64,000 bases of DNA from Psychrobacillus sp044762655 (GCF_044762655.1 NZ_JBIWER010000005.1:1-64000); one strand, 5' to 3'; shown: positions 33,409 through 41,530, counted from the stretch's first letter. Numbers and translations: made by a program. Notes: a model not told the origin generated them from the sequence alone.

Positions 33409-33771
33409 TTAACAGCTTTCTGGAGTTCCTTCTTTTTTAGCAGTTCTGAATGAAGTACCACAACCGCAAGATGCAATGGCATTAGGGTTTTCAATCGTAA
33501 ACCCGCCCCCCATTAATGATTCCTTATAATCGATGGTCGTTCCTGTTAGAATAGAAGCGTCCTCGTTTGACACTAATATATCAATTCCATGCTGATGAAG
33601 CTCTATATCTTCTTGTTGTTTTTCTTTATCAAATCCCATACCATAAGAAAGACCGCTGCATCCACCACCATTTACTGATACACGAAGGGCAGAGCCTTCT
33701 TCTCCGTTATGCGTCATCATTTCTTTAACACGGTAAGCTGCCGCTTCAGATAAAATAACTACTTCTGACAT
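33409..33771 (-). CDS. yutM: HesB/IscA-type iron-sulfur cluster carrier (YutM/ErpA-like)
   Basis: A 120-aa A-type carrier that delivers Fe-S clusters to target enzymes. The three conserved cysteines are visible: GGGCSGLSY near residue 36 and CGCGTSF near 101-107. The length and fold pattern match YutM of B. subtilis. ATG at 33771 follows AAGGTGA; the in-frame GTG nine bases earlier lies inside that site. It stands near yutI, another Fe-S carrier, in the same region. Confidence 0.92.
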   Translation of the reverse strand: MSEVVILSEAAAYRVKEMMTHNGEEGSALRVSVNGGGCSGLSYGMGFDKEKQQEDIELHQHGIDILVSNEDASILTGTTIDYKESLMGGGFTIENPNAIASCGCGTSFRTAKKEGTPESC

Positions 33772-33917
33772 CTGAATCACCTTCCCTTTCTTCCTTCTAT
33801 CATATCAATGTTTTTACTATGTACACAAGGAAAACTACTTGAATATTTATTTCGCTTTCAAAATGTTTATCAAGTATAATAGAACTATAAATAAATCGTG
33901 AGAAAAGAGGACTTAAG

Positions 33918-34610
33918 GTGGAACTTACTCCCTATTATCAAAAGGATATTGAATGCTTACATTGTAAGTTAAAGTTTAAAACGACTAAGGTCCGTTCCAA
34001 ATTTATAAAGGTTGTAGAACATGACACAGACTTTCGACCTATATATGAAAACATAGAAGTAAATCCTTTATTATATAACACATTTGTATGTGAGCATTGT
34101 GGGTTTTCATTTACAGAGGATTTCACCAAATATTTTGCTCCAGGAATTAAGGAAATAATCCAAGAACAAATTGCTAGTAAATGGACACCAAGATCTTTTG
34201 GCAATGAGCGATCGCTTGAAGAGGGAATTATGGCCTATAAACTAGGAATTCTTTCTGGTACATTAAAAAAAGAAAAGTTTGTAAGTATTGCAGGATTAGC
34301 TCTTCGTACAGCATGGTTGTATCGTTTTCAGGATAGGAATGAAGATGAAATTCGATTTATGGAAATCGCTCGTGATCGCTATGCGGACTCCTATTCAAAC
34401 GATGATTATAATGGCACTCAAATGTCTGAAACTCGTATTCTCTATTTAATAGCAGAGTTATCCAGAAAAATTGGTGATATTGAATATGCAACGCGTTATT
34501 TCTCAAAGGTAATTGAAAAACAGAACTCTTCTATTGAACCAAAAGTTATTGATATGGCAAAAGATCGGTGGCAAGAAATTAGAGCTCGAAAAGAAAAAGA
34601 AGCCCTTTGA
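33918..34610 (+). CDS. DUF2225 family protein with zinc-ribbon N-terminus
   Basis: A 230-aa protein of the DUF2225 family, function unknown. The N-terminal 60 residues have two CxxC pairs, CLHCKLKF (near 12-19) and CEHCGFSF (near 55-62), likely binding zinc. The C-terminal two-thirds is helical with TPR-like character (LAELSRKIGDIEYATRYFSK). GTG at 33918 has AAGAGG 8 nt upstream. The stop codon lies in the loop of the terminator hairpin at 34594-34625. Confidence 0.82.
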   Translation: MELTPYYQKDIECLHCKLKFKTTKVRSKFIKVVEHDTDFRPIYENIEVNPLLYNTFVCEHCGFSFTEDFTKYFAPGIKEIIQEQIASKWTPRSFGNERSLEEGIMAYKLGILSGTLKKEKFVSIAGLALRTAWLYRFQDRNEDEIRFMEIARDRYADSYSNDDYNGTQMSETRILYLIAELSRKIGDIEYATRYFSKVIEKQNSSIEPKVIDMAKDRWQEIRARKEKEAL

Positions 34611-34625
34611 AAGGCTTCTTTTTTT
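34594..34625 (+). terminator. Terminator overlapping the DUF2225 stop codon
   Basis: An 11-bp stem (34594-34604 with 34613-34623) with an 8-nt loop that contains the TGA stop codon (34608-34610), then a T run. The last codons of the gene form the left arm. Confidence 0.88.
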
Positions 34626-34644
34626 AGTTATACTTTTGTTTTTA

Positions 34645-34878
34645 TTAAAATACTTGTTCTACTTCTACTACTCCTGGAACCTCTTCCAAAAGTGCACGTT
34701 CTATACCAGCTTTAAGTGTTATCGTTGAACTTGGGCAGCTCCCACAAGCTCCTAAAAGGCGCAGTTTTACAATACCATCTTCAACATCTACAAGCTCGCA
34801 GTCTCCTCCATCACGAAGTAAAAATGGGCGCAATTTATCTAAAACTTCTTGAACTTGTTCATTCATTGTATCAGTCAT
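34645..34878 (-). CDS. yutI: NifU-like iron-sulfur scaffold/carrier (YutI, Nfu type)
   Basis: A 77-aa protein consisting of a single Nfu domain. The cluster-binding pair is in GACGSCPSST (near 43-52), and LRPFLLRDGGDCELVDVEDG is the typical start of the domain. It can carry a 4Fe-4S cluster to apo-enzymes such as LipA or aconitase. AAAGGAG is 9 nt upstream of the ATG. It is divergent from yuzD with a short gap, as in the B. subtilis yutI/yuzD arrangement. Confidence 0.92.
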   Translation of the reverse strand: MTDTMNEQVQEVLDKLRPFLLRDGGDCELVDVEDGIVKLRLLGACGSCPSSTITLKAGIERALLEEVPGVVEVEQVF

Positions 34879-34960
34879 ATCTATCGACTCCTTTCACTAT
34901 AATCATTATAATGTGAAGGAGAGAAAAAATCCATTAAAGAATTCCAAGGAGGTCACCAAT

Positions 34961-35284
34961 GTGTCGTTTCAATCTTTAAATATAGAAATTTATGGAGCAG
35001 ATATTGTTTGCGCTAGTTGCGTAAATGCGCCGTCGTCAAAGGATACATATGAATGGCTACAAGCTGCTATCGACCGTAAATTCCCAAATCACCAAGTTAC
35101 TTTCAGTTATATCGATATCGAAAAGCCAATTGAGAATGAAAAACAGCAACAAATAGCCAATCGAATAACAGAGGATGAATTTTTTTATCCACTCGTGATG
35201 ATTAATGGTGAGATGATTGGAGAAGGCTATATCCAGCTTAAACCGATTTATGCTGCTTTAGAGAAATATGGCTATTCAGAATAA
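34961..35284 (+). CDS. yuzD: YuzD-like DUF1462 thioredoxin-fold protein
   Basis: A 107-aa protein of the DUF1462 family with a glutaredoxin/thioredoxin-like fold. CASCVNAPSS (near 17-26) resembles a redox CxxC motif and the cis-Pro region appears as FFYPLVMINGEMIGEG. GTG at 34961 is the start because AAGGAGG lies 8 nt upstream; longer in-frame versions have no ribosome-binding site. It lies between yutI and yutJ, the same neighbours as in B. subtilis, which hints at redox or Fe-S functions. Confidence 0.85.
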   Translation: MSFQSLNIEIYGADIVCASCVNAPSSKDTYEWLQAAIDRKFPNHQVTFSYIDIEKPIENEKQQQIANRITEDEFFYPLVMINGEMIGEGYIQLKPIYAALEKYGYSE

Positions 35285-35298
35285 CATTAGATAAACCA

Positions 35299-35332
35299 AA
35301 AGCAGTCAACTCATTTTAGAGAAGACTGCTTT
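35299..35332. terminator. Hairpin between yuzD and yutJ
   Basis: AAAGCAGTC (35299-35307) pairs with GACTGCTTT (35324-35332). T tracts are short on both strands, so it is a modest bidirectional terminator for the two convergent genes. Confidence 0.6.
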
Positions 35333-35351
35333 AACAACATATTATGTTTTA

Positions 35352-36419
35352 TTACCCGTTATGGCGTTTATACATCCAAAGTAAGCCTGATTTCATCAAT
35401 CGTGCGATTCGACCAGTTACTGAGATATCTGCCAAATATGCAAAACCTTGTTTTTTCCCAAGAGATCCCATGAATCCTTTAAGTTTGATTTCTGGCATCT
35501 TTTCAGGAAGTGGCTCATCTTTCCAGCGAGCTTGAAGCACTTTAACAATTTGCTCTGCTTGTTCTTCTGCCAACTGGGCACTCGGTGCTAAAGGTAGAGA
35601 TGCAGCATCACCAACAACATATACATTTGGATAGCTTGGTAAGTCGTGATATTGTGTTAAAATAACGCGACCCGTTTTATCTTTTTCCCCCGGTAGAGCT
35701 CTTACAGCAGCCGCTGGTTGAATACCAGCTGTCCAAACTACTACGTCCACAGGAATTATTTCTTCATGATTATATAATTTGTTCGGCTCTACTTTAGTAA
35801 TGTTCGAATTACTAACAACTTCTACATTATTCGTGTCGAACCACTTTTGGACATAATTACTTAATCTTTCTGGGAAGTCTCTTAAAACACGTGGACTGCG
35901 GTCAAATAACTTTATAGACAAGTCCGGGCGGCTTTCACGTAGTTCACTCGCCAGTTCAATTCCACTTAGTCCAGCTCCAACAATACCTACAACCGAGCCT
36001 GAAGGTAAACCTCCGATTTTATTATACGTATCTCTTGAACGACCAATTGTTTGAATACTATAAGTAAATTCGTCTGCTCCAGGGACGTTATGGTATTTGT
36101 CTTCGCATCCAAGACCAATTACAAGGTCATCATAAGAAATAGATTGTCCATCTGCTAATAGGACGTGTTTGCTATCTACATCTATTTCAATAATTTCCCC
36201 ATAAGTTATCTTTAATTTTTCGTGCTCTGGAAATGCAACACGAATGCCACTATCCGGAGATGTACCTGCAGCAAGCGCATAAAATTCTGTTTTTAAACTA
36301 TGAAACGGTGTTCTATCTATTAAAGTAATTTCTACATCATCAGGGAAATTATTTGGCAATAAACGAAGTAATATTCGCATATTCCCATATCCCCCACCTA
36401 ACAAGACTAATTTTCGCAT
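35352..36419 (-). CDS. yutJ: NDH-2-like NAD(P)H dehydrogenase (YutJ)
   Basis: A 355-aa FAD-dependent pyridine nucleotide-disulfide family protein of the NDH-2 type. FAD-binding GGGYGNMR lies at residues 8-15, the NAD-binding GIVGAGLSGIELASE near 145-159 and the second FAD segment VYVVGDAASLPLAP near 278. AAGGGAG upstream of ATG 36419 decides the start, and the length equals B. subtilis YutJ. A Rex-type operator overlapping its promoter (36463-36480) suggests repression when NADH is low relative to NAD. The electron acceptor is not known. Confidence 0.9.
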   Translation of the reverse strand: MRKLVLLGGGYGNMRILLRLLPNNFPDDVEITLIDRTPFHSLKTEFYALAAGTSPDSGIRVAFPEHEKLKITYGEIIEIDVDSKHVLLADGQSISYDDLVIGLGCEDKYHNVPGADEFTYSIQTIGRSRDTYNKIGGLPSGSVVGIVGAGLSGIELASELRESRPDLSIKLFDRSPRVLRDFPERLSNYVQKWFDTNNVEVVSNSNITKVEPNKLYNHEEIIPVDVVVWTAGIQPAAAVRALPGEKDKTGRVILTQYHDLPSYPNVYVVGDAASLPLAPSAQLAEEQAEQIVKVLQARWKDEPLPEKMPEIKLKGFMGSLGKKQGFAYLADISVTGRIARLMKSGLLWMYKRHNG

Positions 36420-36451
36420 AATATTCTCCCTTAAATTTAATGTCATCTCAA

Positions 36452-36480
36452 ATTATAATAGATTGTGATACATTTCACAA
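36452..36480 (-). promoter_or_regulatory. yutJ promoter with overlapping Rex-type operator
   Basis: TTGTGATACATTTCACAA (36463-36480) matches the Firmicute Rex box TTGTGAA-N4-TTCACAA at all but one position. On the minus strand the outer TTGTGA can serve as -35 and TATAAT (36457 to 36452) follows after 17 bp, so the operator covers the -35 and spacer. Rex binding there would block transcription of yutJ. The box is seen; regulation by Rex is inferred. Confidence 0.75.
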
Positions 36481-36546
36481 TAGAACATCTTAATTGACGT
36501 TTTCTTTAAAAAAGAGTAGCATGTCCTTGTAGTGAGGTGAACAGCT

Positions 36547-36783
36547 GTGAATCCAATGGTTGAATTTTGCATAAGCAACCTTGCAAATGGTTCCCAAGAA
36601 GCTTTTGACATATTGGAACAGGACTCCAATTTAGATGTTTTAGAATACGGTTGCCTGAGTTATTGCTCCCTCTGTTCTGAAACTTTATTTGCCATAGTTA
36701 ATGGTGAAGTTGTAGAAGCAAATACCCCAAGTGAACTTGTTGCAAACATTTATCAATATATAGAGGACAATCCTTTATTTTAA
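36547..36783 (+). CDS. yuzB: YuzB-like DUF1450 protein
   Basis: A 78-aa protein of the DUF1450 family, function unknown. It is nearly collinear with B. subtilis YuzB (MNPMVEFCISNLANGSQEA at the start) and has a Cys-rich centre YGCLSYCSLCSETLFA with CxxxCxxC spacing, which could bind a metal or an Fe-S cluster. GTG at 36547 follows GAGGTGA. It is divergent from yutJ, with the Rex-type site between them. Confidence 0.9.
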   Translation: MNPMVEFCISNLANGSQEAFDILEQDSNLDVLEYGCLSYCSLCSETLFAIVNGEVVEANTPSELVANIYQYIEDNPLF

Positions 36784-36812
36784 AAGACTGTGACTTTAAT
36801 CTACAGTCTTTT
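36782..36812. terminator. Bidirectional terminator, yuzB / yutF
   Basis: A 10-bp stem (36782-36791 with 36803-36812), AAAAGACTGT and complement. It overlaps the last base of the yuzB stop and ends one base before yutF. Confidence 0.87.
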
Positions 36813-37577
36813 TTATTTTGTCCACTCGCATAAAGATTCTAAAAAATAAGTAGGTTGCTGTGCCTGAAGCTTCACCTCAGTGGTACTATTTACTCCACTG
36901 TTCACATGCACTGTGTCAATCCCCATACGAATTCCGGTCAAAATATCTGTTTGATAATTATCACCAATCATAACCATTTCCTCTTTAGTATATCCATATT
37001 GTTTTTGTATGAACTCTAACATAAAAGGTTGTGGTTTCCCCATATATAAAGGCTCTACTCCAGTTGAATGCTCCACTAGTTTTGTAAATGCCCCATTACC
37101 AGGCAAAAATCCTACTTCTGAAGGAAAAGCATGATCACTATTAGTGGATAAGAATGCTGCTCCAGCACGTATAGAAAGACAGGCAGTAGCTAGCTTTTCA
37201 TAATTAATAGCGCGATCAATTCCAAGAACAACAATGTCCGCCATTCCAGTAGTGATGGAAATGCCTCTCGTTTCAAGCGCATCTTCCAATCCAGTTTCAC
37301 CGATCATAAATACCTCTTTGCCCGGTATATACTCGTTAATGTAGTTAGCGGCAGCAATTGCTGATGAAATAATATGTTCAGTATCTGTATGAATATCCAT
37401 CATTGCTAGCTTTTCCTGAAGCTGTTTTTGCGTCAACGAAGAATTATTCGTAACGAAAAAAGGCGGGGTTCCATTGCTTTGCAAATAATGTACAAATTCT
37501 ACAGCCTCAGGAATTGGTGTTTTCCCTCTATAAACGGTTCCATCTAAATCTATAAAGTATGCCTTATAATTTAACAT
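36813..37577 (-). CDS. yutF: HAD-superfamily phosphatase, NagD-like (YutF)
   Basis: A 254-aa HAD phosphatase of the NagD/4-nitrophenylphosphatase subfamily. Motif I is IDLDGTVYRG (D11 nucleophile, D13), motif II is FFVTNNSS, and motif III/IV is the Lys of MGKPQP with MIGDNYQTDI near residue 203. The C2-type cap lies between. It probably removes phosphate from a sugar phosphate or nucleotide in the cytoplasm. The start overlaps the end of yutE by 14 bp, so the two are translationally coupled. Confidence 0.9.
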   Translation of the reverse strand: MLNYKAYFIDLDGTVYRGKTPIPEAVEFVHYLQSNGTPPFFVTNNSSLTQKQLQEKLAMMDIHTDTEHIISSAIAAANYINEYIPGKEVFMIGETGLEDALETRGISITTGMADIVVLGIDRAINYEKLATACLSIRAGAAFLSTNSDHAFPSEVGFLPGNGAFTKLVEHSTGVEPLYMGKPQPFMLEFIQKQYGYTKEEMVMIGDNYQTDILTGIRMGIDTVHVNSGVNSTTEVKLQAQQPTYFLESLCEWTK

Positions 37578-38025
37578 TGGAATCCTCAGGTAAAAAAGCA
37601 GAAACCGGGCCTAACTCTTCTATTAAATAGGTTTCCACTACTGTAGGAAATTGCTTAAGGTATTGCAAATTCTTCGTTAGAACTTCCTGTAGTTTTGCAT
37701 GGTCTACCGCATAAAATTGACGAACGAGAACTTTTCTAAAAGTGATTACTTCCTTCAATGGACCATCCATCTCTACAGAGATAACTTTTTCATCCGTTAA
37801 AATATCGATAATATCATCGTAACCACCTGGATCGCGCATGATAAAGCCGTCAATCATCGAATTACCTACATCGATAATTGATTCTATAATATTATGACCA
37901 ATTCGCTCAAACGCTAATTTGGATACTTCATCTGCTTGCCAATCTTTTTTTGTCTCTATAAGGTTTAACAACTGATTCATATGAGCCAATGTTAAAGCAA
38001 TTTTTTTTCTATCTACAAAATACAT
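37564..38025 (-). CDS. yutE: YutE-like DUF86 (HepT/HEPN-fold) protein
   Basis: A 153-aa helical protein of the DUF86 family. Members of the HepT branch are HEPN RNases with an RNxxVHxY-type active motif paired with a MNT nucleotidyltransferase. Here the motif reads FRKVLVRQFYAVD (about 107-119): the His is replaced by Arg and the Asn by Lys, so RNase activity is unlikely. No nucleotidyltransferase gene is adjacent; the partner is the HAD phosphatase yutF, as in B. subtilis. AGGAGG precedes the ATG at 38025. Confidence 0.85.
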   Translation of the reverse strand: MYFVDRKKIALTLAHMNQLLNLIETKKDWQADEVSKLAFERIGHNIIESIIDVGNSMIDGFIMRDPGGYDDIIDILTDEKVISVEMDGPLKEVITFRKVLVRQFYAVDHAKLQEVLTKNLQYLKQFPTVVETYLIEELGPVSAFLPEDSNVKL

Positions 38026-38107
38026 TGAAAAGCCTCCTAATTGTTGTTCAGTTGATATGTACTCCTATTCTATAGTACCATAATTCTAAGGTAGGAAGGA
38101 GTGACAC

Positions 38108-38377
38108 GTGGTGGAACGATTTTATTTGTACGATGATGTAGAAGATACTAAAACAAGATTTGTCGGCTTTACAGGGGAATCCCAGAGATACGACTTAGCT
38201 ATTTCCCAAAGCTCTCGATTTTTCGGAAAAGTACTAGTGATGGACATACAATATGGACGAGCTGCTATTATCGGATCGGATGATGTAGAAGAACCGGGCT
38301 ATCTCGAGCATGTGTTTAATAGATCAGAGGAAGAAGCAGTAGAATTACGTGATTATTTACGAGAATTATTAAGTTAA
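38108..38377 (+). CDS. DUF3055-like small acidic protein
   Basis: An 89-aa acidic cytoplasmic protein, probably of the DUF3055 family found across Bacillales (YDDVEDTKTRFVGF near the start). Function unknown. GTG at 38108 has GGAAGGAG upstream; GTG at 38111 is also possible. It is divergent from yutE and followed by a clear terminator. Confidence 0.75.
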   Translation: MVERFYLYDDVEDTKTRFVGFTGESQRYDLAISQSSRFFGKVLVMDIQYGRAAIIGSDDVEEPGYLEHVFNRSEEEAVELRDYLRELLS

Positions 38378-38387
38378 TATAAAGAGG

Positions 38388-38421
38388 CTAGTCGTGATTA
38401 CATTCATGACTAGTTTTTTTC
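38388..38421 (+). terminator. Terminator of the DUF3055-like gene
   Basis: A 10-bp stem (38388-38397 with 38404-38413), CTAGTCGTGA and complement with one G-T pair, then eight T. Confidence 0.88.
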
Positions 38422-38533
38422 TTTGCTTCTGGTGCTAGACTTTGGGATAGCCCATAAACTTGGTAAAATTGCTGAAATAGTTGTAGATAACAATGAAACC
38501 TCGAAGGATGATAGCCTTAAGAACCCGACAAAA

Positions 38534-38576
38534 CAAAAAACCTCGAGCAGATCATAATTGATCTTGCTCAAGGTTT
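38534..38576 (-). terminator. Terminator overlapping the yutD stop codon
   Basis: On the minus strand AAAACCTTGAGCAAGATCA (38576 to 38558) pairs with the following TGATCTGCTCGAGGTTTT with a single bulge and a 4-nt loop, then T. The yutD stop codon (TGA at 38554-38552) is in the loop and right arm, so the last seven codons form the stem. Confidence 0.85.
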
Positions 38577-38893
38577 TCACTTACTTCTATTGTTGCTTCT
38601 ACAGGTACTATTTTAGGGGCTACACCAGTTTTCTTTACGACAAAGTAGGCACAACCAAAATTACAATACTCATATAAATAATCTTTCATTGTCCCTATTT
38701 TTGTATCAAATGTAGCTTTGTGGCTACGGTCCTCAAAAAAGCCTTTGAGACGAAGCTGACCATAACCCCAATCACCCATAATATAATCGTATTTAGTTAA
38801 GATTTCACTATACCGATCCAAAAAGGCCTCTTCTTTAAATGCCTCACGATAATTCTCTATAATCTCATAGGTAAAGCCTTCTGCAACTATCAT
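38552..38893 (-). CDS. yutD: YutD-like protein (DUF1027)
   Basis: A 113-aa protein of the YutD/DUF1027 family, conserved in Firmicutes. The core pattern FLDRYSEILTKYDYIMGDWGYGQLRLKGF is broken into FLDRYSEILTKYDYIMGDWG (about 24-43) and YGQLRLKGF, followed by YLYEYCNFGCAYFVVKK with two Cys. Function unknown. It follows no gene closely on its strand (yutE starts far upstream) and lies upstream of lipA in genome order but is transcribed after it: lipA starts at 39843 and yutD at 38893, 15 bp apart, so they form a lipA-yutD unit. Confidence 0.88.
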   Translation of the reverse strand: MIVAEGFTYEIIENYREAFKEEAFLDRYSEILTKYDYIMGDWGYGQLRLKGFFEDRSHKATFDTKIGTMKDYLYEYCNFGCAYFVVKKTGVAPKIVPVEATIEVSENLEQDQL

Positions 38894-38907
38894 TCAATCA
38901 CCATCCA

Positions 38908-39843
38908 TTAGCTATTTGGAGTAGCTAGAAGTTCCTCGCCTTGCAATTGTCTTTGCTTAGCTGCAGCGTTAACCTGCTCATCTGCATGGTAACTACTTCT
39001 AACAAGTGGACCAGCTTCACAATGGGAGAATCCTTTACTCATAGCAATTTTACGTAATTCTCCAAACTCAGCTGGGGAGTAATATTTAAGTACTGGTAAG
39101 TGTTTTTTAGAAGGTTGCAAGTATTGACCAATCGTCATTATATCGACGTTGTTAGCACGAAGGTCATCCATCACTTCTAGTATCTCTTCATGTGTTTCCC
39201 CTAAACCTAACATAAGCGACGATTTTGTTGGAATGCTAGGTTGCATTTCTTTGGCACGACGTAATAATTCTAGGGAACGATCGTATTTTGCTCTTGCACG
39301 AACTCTCGGAGTGAGTCTTCGAACCGTTTCGATGTTATGGTTCAGAATATCAGGTTTTGCATCCATAATATTGCGGATATTTTGCTCAATACCGCCCATA
39401 TCAGAAGGTAAAACTTCTATGGAAGTAAAAGGATTTTTGCGTCGAATCGCACGAATCGTTTCAGCAAAAACTTCAGAACCCCCATCTTTTAAATCATCCC
39501 TCGCAACTGCTGTTACGACAACATGTTTTAAATTCATAATAACAACCGAATCTGCAACTCTTTCTGGTTCTGCCAAGTCTAATTCGTTAGGTAGTCCAGT
39601 TTTTACTGCACAAAAACGACATGCACGTGTGCAAACTGCCCCTAAAATCATAAATGTAGCTGTTCTTCGCGAACCCCAGCACTCATGTATATTTGGACAT
39701 TTAGCTTCCTCACATACGGTATTTAAATTATTTTCACGCATTAACTTTTTTAAACCTTTGTATTCATCGTTCGTGTTTAACTTAATTTTTAACCAATCTG
39801 GTTTTCTTTGGTACTCTGTTTTCGTTGGTTTACACGATGTCAC
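38908..39843 (-). CDS. lipA: Lipoyl synthase (LipA)
   Basis: A radical SAM enzyme that inserts two sulfur atoms into octanoyl chains on GcvH or E2 proteins. Of 311 aa, the N-terminal auxiliary 4Fe-4S ligands are in CEEAKCPNIHEC (about 44-55), the radical SAM CxxxCxxC in CTRACRFC (about 71-78), and the C-terminal Ser ligand in VRSSYHADEQ (about 283-292). The best start is GTG at 39843 with GGGG 10-11 nt upstream, a weak ribosome-binding site. A promoter at 39887-39915 lies in the gap to the nhaC-type gene. Its product acts on GcvH encoded in this window. Confidence 0.93.
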   Translation of the reverse strand: MTSCKPTKTEYQRKPDWLKIKLNTNDEYKGLKKLMRENNLNTVCEEAKCPNIHECWGSRRTATFMILGAVCTRACRFCAVKTGLPNELDLAEPERVADSVVIMNLKHVVVTAVARDDLKDGGSEVFAETIRAIRRKNPFTSIEVLPSDMGGIEQNIRNIMDAKPDILNHNIETVRRLTPRVRARAKYDRSLELLRRAKEMQPSIPTKSSLMLGLGETHEEILEVMDDLRANNVDIMTIGQYLQPSKKHLPVLKYYSPAEFGELRKIAMSKGFSHCEAGPLVRSSYHADEQVNAAAKQRQLQGEELLATPNS

Positions 39844-39886
39844 TTTTGCTCGACCCCATTCTAAATAAACTAACTACACTGTTGTC

Positions 39887-39915
39887 AATGTAACATAATA
39901 TTTAGTTGGAAACAA
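39887..39915 (-). promoter_or_regulatory. Candidate lipA promoter
   Basis: On the minus strand TTGTTT (39915 to 39910), a 17-bp spacer and TACATT (39892 to 39887) preceded by TG give a plausible extended sigma-A promoter 44 bp upstream of the lipA start. Confidence 0.55.
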
Positions 39916-39950
39916 CCATACAAAAACACAGATTACCTATATAAGATTAA

Positions 39951-41510
39951 TTAAACTGCTCGTTTACTATTAATACTCCAAACCACAAAAAATACGATAA
40001 GAATGACAATAACACTTACAAATCCAATCATAACTGAGCCTGTTAATCCTAAAACTAGATAACCGATTGCCGCAATAACTGCACTAATAATAGCATATGG
40101 AAGCTGAGTTATTACGTGGTCTATTACGTTTACCCCCGCTCCAGTTGCTGACATGATTGTTGTATCGGAAATAGGCGAGCAATGATCTCCAAAAACGGCT
40201 CCAGCTAAAACGGCAGCTAAAACAGGAAGTAATAATTCTGGCTCTACCACCATAATGATGCTTGCACCGATCGGTAATAAAATACCAAACGATCCCCATG
40301 AGGAACCTGTTGCGAACGCCATAAAAGCTGTTAAAACAAATAGTAAAAATGGAATTACACCAACCGGAATATTATTATCTGTCACAAGCTTAGCTAAATA
40401 TTCACCAGTTCCGAGTGCGTTTATCAAAAATGAAAGAGACCAAGCAAATATCAAAATAAAAATAGCAGGTAACATCGAGTTTATACCAGAAATAACAGCT
40501 TTTCCGATTAATCCAGCATTAGCTTTTGGATTTCTTTTAAATTGCCGAGTATATAATAATATAGCTAAAACAGTCGACACTAATCCACCTATAAATAGAG
40601 AGAATGGAACATCTGTGTTCTCAAAAACAACAAATATATTCATCACCTTTCCAGAAGCCTGGTAACCTGTCCAAAACATCGAAAATAATGTTACAACTAT
40701 TAATGAGAAAATCGGTAAGATTAAATCATTTACTTTCCCATAATTATTTTCCGGGAAATTACCTTGTAAATCACCTGGATTTGATTTATTTGGATCAAAA
40801 AGCACACCAGTTTCTTTTGCAAGTTTTTCATGCTTTTTCATCGGACCTAAGTCATTTTCTGTCCATGCAGTAAAAAATACCATCGCAAGCGCAGCAATCA
40901 CATAGAAGTTCATCGGAGCCATTAACATAAATGCCTCAAGTGGCGTATAGTCTGTAATAGCATATGTAGCAAAAATAACCCCTAGCTGACTTATTAAGAA
41001 CGCTCCCCAACTAGAAACTGGAGAAACTACACAAATCGGTGCCGATGTAGAGTCAATAAAATAAGCTAGTTTTGCACGAGATACTCGATGAGAATCAGTG
41101 ATTGGACGGGCAATCTGTCCAACAGCAAGTGCATTAAAATAATCGTCTACAAAAATAATAATTCCTAAAAATGCTGTTAATAGCTTTGAGCCACGATTTG
41201 TTTTTATACGCTTAACTGCCCATGCTGCAAAAGCCGTGCTTCCACCTGATAAACTAACAATCGCAGTAATAACTCCAAGCATTAATATGAACAGCAATAT
41301 ATAAATATTATACAAATTCCATCCATTATCCCAGAATGACGTGAGAAAGGAATCCCAAAGAATGACGAATGAATCAATTGGTGAAAAGCTTTCTACTAAC
41401 AAAGCTGCAGAAACAATTCCAACCCCCAATGATAATAAAACTCTTTTTGTCACTAGCACCATTACAATTGCTAAAAGTGGTGGTAAAATCGAAAATATTG
41501 TATTTTCCAA
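39951..41510 (-). CDS. lysW: NhaC-superfamily transporter, predicted lysine transporter (LysW-like)
   Basis: A 519-aa membrane protein with about 12 segments of the NhaC Na+/H+ antiporter superfamily. Visible family features are IIIFVDDYFNALAVGQIARP (about 114-133), SPVSSWGAFLISQLG, FATGSSWGSFGILLP and GDHCSPISDTTIMSA near residue 440. The 5' leader is a lysine riboswitch with a terminator, so substrate choice is better read from regulation than homology: NhaC-type proteins under L-box control were earlier predicted to be lysine transporters (LysW). TTG at 41510 follows GGGAGG by 7 nt; an upstream in-frame TTG at 41525 lies within the ribosome-binding site. Transport of lysine is inferred. 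Confidence 0.85.
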   Translation of the reverse strand: MENTIFSILPPLLAIVMVLVTKRVLLSLGVGIVSAALLVESFSPIDSFVILWDSFLTSFWDNGWNLYNIYILLFILMLGVITAIVSLSGGSTAFAAWAVKRIKTNRGSKLLTAFLGIIIFVDDYFNALAVGQIARPITDSHRVSRAKLAYFIDSTSAPICVVSPVSSWGAFLISQLGVIFATYAITDYTPLEAFMLMAPMNFYVIAALAMVFFTAWTENDLGPMKKHEKLAKETGVLFDPNKSNPGDLQGNFPENNYGKVNDLILPIFSLIVVTLFSMFWTGYQASGKVMNIFVVFENTDVPFSLFIGGLVSTVLAILLYTRQFKRNPKANAGLIGKAVISGINSMLPAIFILIFAWSLSFLINALGTGEYLAKLVTDNNIPVGVIPFLLFVLTAFMAFATGSSWGSFGILLPIGASIIMVVEPELLLPVLAAVLAGAVFGDHCSPISDTTIMSATGAGVNVIDHVITQLPYAIISAVIAAIGYLVLGLTGSVMIGFVSVIVILIVFFVVWSINSKRAV

Positions 41511-41530
41511 AGCAAGTCCTCCCAAATATA

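Noticed and set aside
37564..38025. HepT/MNT toxin-antitoxin system
   Set aside because: DUF86 protein YutE lacks the catalytic His and has no nucleotidyltransferase partner; gene order is the conserved yutE-yutF.
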